Shown here one piece after another: positions 58,676 through 64,000 of a DNA stretch of 64,000 bases. The stretch's first letter is position 1; each line of letters begins with the position of its first letter. The DNA comes from Rhinopomastus cyanomelas. Taxonomy: Eukaryota; Chordata; Aves; Bucerotiformes; Rhinopomastidae. The notes beneath the pieces were generated by a model. That model was not told the DNA's origin. It did no database searches and worked only from the letters and a program-made list of their open reading frames with translations. Both the position numbers and the translations under genes were made by a program. The stretch spans positions 304,963-368,962 of the forward strand of contig VXBP01009035.1 in NCBI GenBank assembly GCA_013400115.1, in the 5' to 3' direction.

Positions 58676-58818
58676 CAGAATCACTGGTTGGAAAAGACCC
58701 CTCATTGACTCCAACCATCTACCCTACCTTACAAGTTCACCCCTAATCCATATCCATCAACACCTCATCCAAATGATCTTTAAACACATCCAGGGATGGA
58801 GACTCAACCAGCTCCCTG
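58676..58818 (-). mobile_element. CR1 LINE, second subfamily, 3' tip
   Basis: It has cagaatcactggttggaaaa, ctccaaccatctaccctacc, acaagttcacccctaat and atgatctttaaacacatcca, as in the copies at 26620 and 36285. It is truncated at ccagctccctga. Confidence 0.93.
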
Positions 58819-59475
58819 ATACGAGTCAGATAAACATCAGTTTGTTTCTAGAGCAGATGTAGGGGTAATGCAGCTATAGGTAGTAACTAAATCAACACAA
58901 TGGGAGGCTTCAACCTTCTATCCGATAAAAACACTTCTATTGGACACTGCTGCAGAGATGCCATATGTAAAACAAATATCAGCTTCAACCCTTTAACCCA
59001 AAAAGTGTATTTATTAACCACAGAAATATACTTAAGTATTTTAAACTACAGATGACCTATTTCTGGCCACATTCTTTTTAAGTCATTGCATTGATCTATG
59101 GAATAATGCCCCGATTTTTTTGGTTTTGTGGATGCCTAGGTCTGATAAATTTTAATCCCAGTTTGTAATCGCTGCAGGTCTCTGCAAAACTAAGAGGAAA
59201 GAGGCATGAAATAAGCGCTTTTAGACTGAGCTTTCAATGTTAACCTTAATGTTAATACTTCAGCCAGCATCCTATGTATGTCTTAAACTTACAGAAACTG
59301 CATTGGATCCTGAATTCTCTGCTCCCTCCATATGCTTGCAGTCTTTAAACATGGCCAGGACAGGGATGTTCTAAAAGGTTTAAACATATTGAAGGTTCAT
59401 AGAGGTTAATTTTAATCTGCTTTTACTCTAGGAGATAGCAGGAAGCATTCAATTGTCAGATAATCTCCATTAATC
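58819..59475. other. Unique spacer, nothing recognised
   Basis: AT-rich unique sequence, no feature recognised. Confidence 0.5.
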
Positions 59476-59543
59476 TCAGAATCACAGAACATTAGGGATT
59501 GGAAGGGACCTCAAAAGATCATCTAATCCAATCCCCCTGCCAG
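59476..59543 (-). mobile_element. CR1 LINE, 3' tip (about 68 bp)
   Basis: Segment tcagaatcacagaacattag, then ggattggaagggacctcaaa and catctaatccaatccccctg. It is truncated shortly after. Main subfamily. Confidence 0.92.
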
Positions 59544-59811
59544 ATTTCACACAATATGGATAGATATAAATATATAGAGAATGACAGAGTCAATGAATGA
59601 AAGAAGAATGTTTTAGATGCCCAGACCTCTAAGCTTTGAAAAGTTCACCTGAGAAAGAGATTAAAACAAAGAGAAGGGCTGAAGAGTGGTCCCAGAACTG
59701 CAGGTTAACTAGATCTTTCTGGCGTCATACAGACTGCAGGTATTATTTTCATTAATTGTACAGTAACTAAGTAAGTTCTTTAATTTTCCAAAATGAGGTC
59801 TGCTTCATACC

Positions 59812-59897
59812 TAGATCCTGCTGTGGCAAGGGGATTGGACTAGATGATCTTTTGAGGTTCCTTCCAATCCCTAATGATTCTATGATTCTATGATTCT
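59812..59897 (+). mobile_element. CR1 LINE, 3' tip (about 85 bp)
   Basis: Segment gatcctgctgtggcaagggg, attggactagatgatctttt and three ATTCTATG octamers near 59875-59897. It is head-to-head with the minus-strand tip at 59476-59543. Confidence 0.94.
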
Positions 59898-62007
59898 ACT
59901 AACTTGAAATCTAAAATAATTCATAGAATCTTATGATTTATTTAGCTACAAATGCTTAGCTGTAGGTCACTGACAGAAGTGCTGAGGAAAACAGAGAATC
60001 ACTACAGTAGCCAGTTAAAAACCTCAGAGCTGAAAGGCTCATTTCAGTTTCCTGTCATTCTATGGGGTGATTACTGTCAGTTTTGTTGTTCTGTTTTGTC
60101 TTTTAAAATTCTATTTAAGGATCAGTCCCTTCACGTACAGTTCTTTTCAGATAACAGTTTTTTTCCTTTCCACTGAACTTTTGATGATTATAGCTCCACT
60201 ACACTATTAAACACAGGTTTTCACTGTCTCCTTGCATTTGCCAGAGAGGTTTCCATCCGACTGCATATTCCACAAAATGAATATTCCCATGTTTTGAGGA
60301 CACGGGAAAACAAGCATCTGTAAAATAGGTGTAAGTAGGTGTTCTCTGGTTTATTGTGGTTTATCATTAAGTAGAACATATGAGATGTTAAGTCTGATGT
60401 AAGAAGTGTCAGCCTAAACTGATATTCTCAAAATGTATGACCTTTTGAATTCAACCTTGTAAAAGTTTATCCACTCCAAGGCCCAGGCAGTGCACTGACC
60501 CCTGTGGTTTCTGATGCCAAAGAACGGGTTAACCTGAAATGGTTGTGAAGACAACCAGCTTGATCAGGTTTGTTACCAGATTAATCAACAAGCAGTGGCA
60601 GGGATTCCAGAATCACAGAACATTAGAGAACAAGACAAAAGTTTTTACTTAATGCTATTTTGAAGTCCTCATCACTAGCTAACCACCACTTCATGAAAAA
60701 AGAAGTCTGTAAATGTTTCTTCCTCTTTGTAAGACACCTGAAAGGTTTTTTACAGGCTGAGAAGCTGGGCTGCAGTGAAAACTGCCATAGGTGCTTTCAC
60801 ACCTGGTTGCAAGCCACTCTACCGATTGGTGCAAGCCACACACCTGATGGCAATGCTGTTCACCTGACAAAGCAGCACCACCCTGTCAGTTTGGGATTTA
60901 TCTCTGGTATTTCAGAGCTGCTCCCCTCGAAGTGTGGAGAACTTAAATAAGAACCACTGATCCTGTTCCAGATTTCCTGGGCTTTCAACGAAAGGTTTCT
61001 CATGCTGCATTAGCTCACGAAGAGAAATTTTGTGTGCTTCATCTTTTGCCATGATCCCAGCAAGCTTGAGCAGCTTCTGTATTGATGAAGGTGGGTTGCT
61101 TTCTCTATTTATCAGACTCACTCACAGCCACCAAGAATAGTGCCAGCTTGGAGCTGCAAAGTTTTCTTACTCTGTTTGCATCTCTGAATTAAACCAGGCT
61201 ATCAACTAGCTGCTCTGGCAGGCAGTAATAATGTTTTTGGACATTGTTGATATGAAGCAGAGCAAAGCAATCAAAGCAGAGTGAGATGAAAAGCTTTGCA
61301 TGGCACTGATGTCTTGAGTGACAGTACACTGCCAGTATTTGACTCAGTCTTCTTCTCTCAAATATATAATCTTTGTTATAAAGGGGTAAAAAAATGTAGA
61401 TAAGGCATGCTTCCTTCTCTCCAGTTTCCACTTTGTCTCACAGCTTTACTCTGGGCAAAGTTCTTTCCAACAGTTTCACATGCCTCATTCCAAAACAATT
61501 TTAAAACCTCCTGCTAGATCAGGGTTTCTTGCTGTCTCTCTGGTTACTCATGTAATTTCTCTAAGAGTTTTGATTATATGAATTTTTGTATTTATAGAAG
61601 CTGGCTGCTTCTTAGCAGCAGCATTGCTCTCCGGTTGACACGTATTTCTCAGTGTAGGGAAAGGGTCCTTTCTCTGAAGCCCAGAGGAAAGAGAGCACCT
61701 TTGTGTAGGGGTGTGATTTTTCTTTTTTATATGACTTCATTTGCTTTTCTAAATTTGGTGTAACATGGCTTCTCTCACAAACAGTTCTTGATATTCCAGT
61801 TCAGTACGTTGGCAATATGAAGGCAATTGAAAATTTGCCTGTGTTTTCCTTTTAATCCCCACGCTCTATTAGCACTTTTGGATCCCACTTAATTTATCTT
61901 CTAAACCCTTAGGTACATGAAAGAAAAACTTGGATGGTGAACAGTTCTACCAAAATCTCAGTGAATTAAGAGGGAGATAAAAATACTAAAGCTGCACTGC
62001 AGACTGT
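59898..62007. other. Unique spacer, no gene recognised
   Basis: About 2.1 kb, unique except for a possible 24-bp CR1 tip at 60609-60632. A slightly GC-richer segment at 60740-61170 carries opposed frames (60660-60950 plus, 61121-60912 minus) that I cannot assign. Confidence 0.4.
60609..60632 (-). mobile_element. Possible CR1 terminal tip (24 bp)
   Basis: The bases cagaatcacagaacattaga match only the extreme 3' end of the main CR1 subfamily in reverse. This is too short for certainty, but it is the same 19-base string seen at 1040, 59476 and (nearly) 63900. Confidence 0.5.
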
Positions 62008-62113
62008 CTGTGCAGCTGAATCTAGGTGATCATGCTGTGGCAAGGAGATTGGACTAGGTGATCGTTTGAGATCCTTTCCAATAGCTAACGTTGTGCAATT
62101 CTGTGGCTCTATG
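62008..62113 (+). mobile_element. CR1 LINE, 3' tip, degenerate
   Basis: Segment ctgaatctaggtgatcatgc, the attggactaggtgatcgttt block and a decayed tail (caattctgtggctctatga). It is more diverged than the neighbouring tips. Confidence 0.88.
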
Positions 62114-63067
62114 ACAAGAATTATACAAAGTACAAACCTGCATTATTTTTTCCCTGATTAGTATTCATGCAAAATGTGTTCCATTAGGGGCCACTGCATT
62201 AAATGTAGTCCTAGGGGAGATGGCAACACTTTTTTCAAAGTGCAAAGGAATCCTTGTTATACAAGGACAGTGGGCACTGGAAGCAAATGACCTAGATCAC
62301 ACATGGGTAACGAGCACGGGGAGGAAACACCTTCCAAAAGAGCCTTCTCTGGCACCTTAAAAAATACTGATAAACTGTGCTTACCTCAAACTTCCTCTTT
62401 TGAGTGGAGGTAGAAATGCTCTAGTGTGAGACCAAATAACACTCAAGGAACATAATTAATTTGGTCCCCAGAAGAAATGCAAAATAAATTTAACCATGAA
62501 AAAATAGGACTCTGGGACTGAAGGCTTTGGAAATGGAAGGTACTTCTCTGTGCAGCTCAATAATTAGGCTACAGCTTGATGATGATAAGTCTCCGAGGGC
62601 TTCTTAAGTTTGCTGTATATATATCCAGTTTGAATTAGAGACCAGACCTTTGGCTGGGTTTTTGAAAGAAGTAGCAGATGATTGAGAGGCTTTTGGAGCC
62701 CAACTCCTATTTACATGCGTTCTGTTGATTTAAAGTTTACAATTTGCCATAGTACTTAGTGCTTTAGTTTCCCTCTGGTATTCATTTCGGTTAACTTCAG
62801 CACGTATTTCTTCTTGCTGGCTGACACTAGAAGAATATAATTGAGTTCTCCTTTTTCATCAGCTCCTGAGATACTGGGCAGTATTCTATGCCTCATATTT
62901 TGTCATGAGAATAGTAACAAGGAAATAGTCTGTTTAAAGTCTTCTCATTTGTGAGCCTTCCAGCAACTAGACAGTTTGCAAACATCAGGAATCGGAGTTT
63001 GAGGGGTTTTTTCAGACCATATCTTTGGATCCTTCATTTTTATGTCAAGAGAGGTTTACACAGTTTA
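62114..63067. other. Unique spacer, nothing recognised
   Basis: Unique AT-rich sequence, no feature recognised. Confidence 0.5.
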
Positions 63068-63358
63068 TTAGTGTTAGAAGGGGCCTTCAAGGGCCATCGG
63101 GTCCAAGGTTCCTGCTCAAGGAAGCTACAATTTACTGAAATACATCACAACCTATATCAAGCTGCACAAAAACACATCCATCCAGGTCTGAAACATCTCC
63201 AGAGAAGGGGACTCCACACTTTCCCTGGGAAACCTGTTCCAATATTTAACAACCCTCACTGTAAAGAAGATTTTCCTCATATTGAGGTGAAACTTCCTGT
63301 GTTCAAGTTTGCATCTGTTACCCTTTGTCCTGTCTGACACCATGGAAAAGAGAGGTTG
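63068..63358 (-). mobile_element. CR1 LINE, old subfamily, 3' end
   Basis: It carries gttagaaggggccttcaagg, gaaacatctccagagaaggg, tttccctgggaaacctgttc and cttcctgtgttcaagtttgc. The minus strand from 63343 reads CR1 C-terminal protein (SDRTKGNRCKLEHRKFHLNM, then VESPSLEMFQTWMDVFLCSL). The terminal octamers are lost. Confidence 0.9.
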
Positions 63359-63899
63359 TCATTGTTCTTTTAGAATTCCATAGCAAATGATGTATTAAAA
63401 GATGAGTCATGATTCTTTGATGTGAAATATTAGGAGGCTGTTAAAATACATAAAGGATTACGTCACTGTGAAACAAGAACCACAAAGAAGTCTCCTATAA
63501 CTGCCCCGTGAAAATGTGATATTTTCAGCCTGGAAAGGACTGTGGAAAACATATCAAAGTATGAAAAAAAATGTGAATGCACAGATACCATAAATGAGAT
63601 CCCATTTTAAACATCTTAAAGCTTGATTGTGTTTCTTTTATGTATGTTTGAGTCGTTTCACTATATAGATTTCAAGTAATGGAAATAGGCAAACTAAGCT
63701 ACAGCTGGAGAGATTTGGATGAAGTGTTTTTAGATGGTCTTTTGTTTCCCACCCTCTCAGGCACTCAAGCTCTTACAAGTATGCAAGCACAGTTAATAGA
63801 TAAAAGTGGTGGGGTTTTGTCTTTGCTGAAATGATTATTTTTTAAAAAATATTGAAAGAAGAGTAAGAGTTTAGACCAAAATCAGCAGCAGGTTCTTTA
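63359..63899. other. Unique spacer, nothing recognised
   Basis: AT-rich unique sequence with short A and T runs. No feature recognised. Confidence 0.5.
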
Positions 63900-63969
63900 C
63901 AGAATCATAGAACATTAGGGATTGGAAGGGACCTTGAAACATTACCTAGTCCAGTCCCCTTGCCACAGT
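63900..63969 (-). mobile_element. CR1 LINE, 3' tip (about 70 bp)
   Basis: Segment cagaatcatagaacattagg, gattggaagggaccttgaaa and acctagtccagtccccttgc, then truncated. Main subfamily. Confidence 0.92.
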
Positions 63970-64000
63970 ATTTCTATATCAGTAAGAGCTAGAAATATTA

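Noticed and set aside
59476..59897. Twin-priming inversion joining the two CR1 tips
   Set aside because: Both pieces carry their own 3' tail, whereas twin priming would leave only one. Two independent insertions are simpler.
59918..59940. Possible extra CR1 tip (tcatagaatcttatgattt)
   Set aside because: Only about one octamer matches and no 3' UTR block follows.
1..64000. tRNA, rRNA, CpG island, endogenous retrovirus or LTR
   Set aside because: None could be recognised by eye. No retroviral gag/pol motifs other than the LINE reverse transcriptase. A profile search would be needed to exclude degraded fragments.

Overview
The window looks like a piece of a bird genome: AT-rich, CpG-poor, non-coding vertebrate DNA filled with CR1 LINE retrotransposon copies that end in the avian CR1 terminal octamer (ATTCTRTG)n. 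I count about 35 CR1 insertions. By my own sum of their approximate ends they cover about 9.5 kb, or 15% of the window. That is high for a bird and would suit a CR1-rich lineage such as woodpeckers and relatives, but this is inference and I cannot name the species. I see no host protein-coding exon, tRNA, rRNA or CpG island. The window is best read as intergenic desert or the inside of a very large intron.

Layout. 1-6.7 kb: five CR1 copies. One has lost its middle (1744-2180). The best copy in the window (5345-6736) keeps an uninterrupted 433-codon reverse-transcriptase reading frame. 6.7-24.7 kb: an 18 kb stretch in which I find no CR1. It holds a perfect four-unit heat-shock-element-like motif (21782-21801), a 22-bp perfect palindrome (22078-22099), overlapping hairpins (22360-22397) and one homeodomain-motif-rich patch. 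24.7-40.2 kb: scattered CR1 copies from at least three subfamilies, with unique DNA between them. 40.2-46.9 kb: mostly unique DNA with two small CR1 tips and short tandem repeats. 46.9-64 kb: dense CR1, about one copy per kb. This part includes a nested insertion (an older CR1 split by a younger one, 49614-50200), a tail-to-tail inverted pair (54222-54762) and a polypyrimidine tract (50208-50261).

Nothing here forms an operon or pathway. Each CR1 copy is 5'-truncated and so lacks promoter, ORF1 and endonuclease. None could move on its own, and nearly all are dead fossils. The copies at 5345-6736 and 24743-25071 share subfamily-specific changes and appear to be the youngest. Several unique segments (about 19.48, 28.64, 35.38, 46.29, 48.89 and 52.1 kb) are dense in homeodomain, SOX, FOX, POU or TCF-like motifs and read like conserved non-coding enhancers. 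This is pattern recognition only and needs cross-species alignment.
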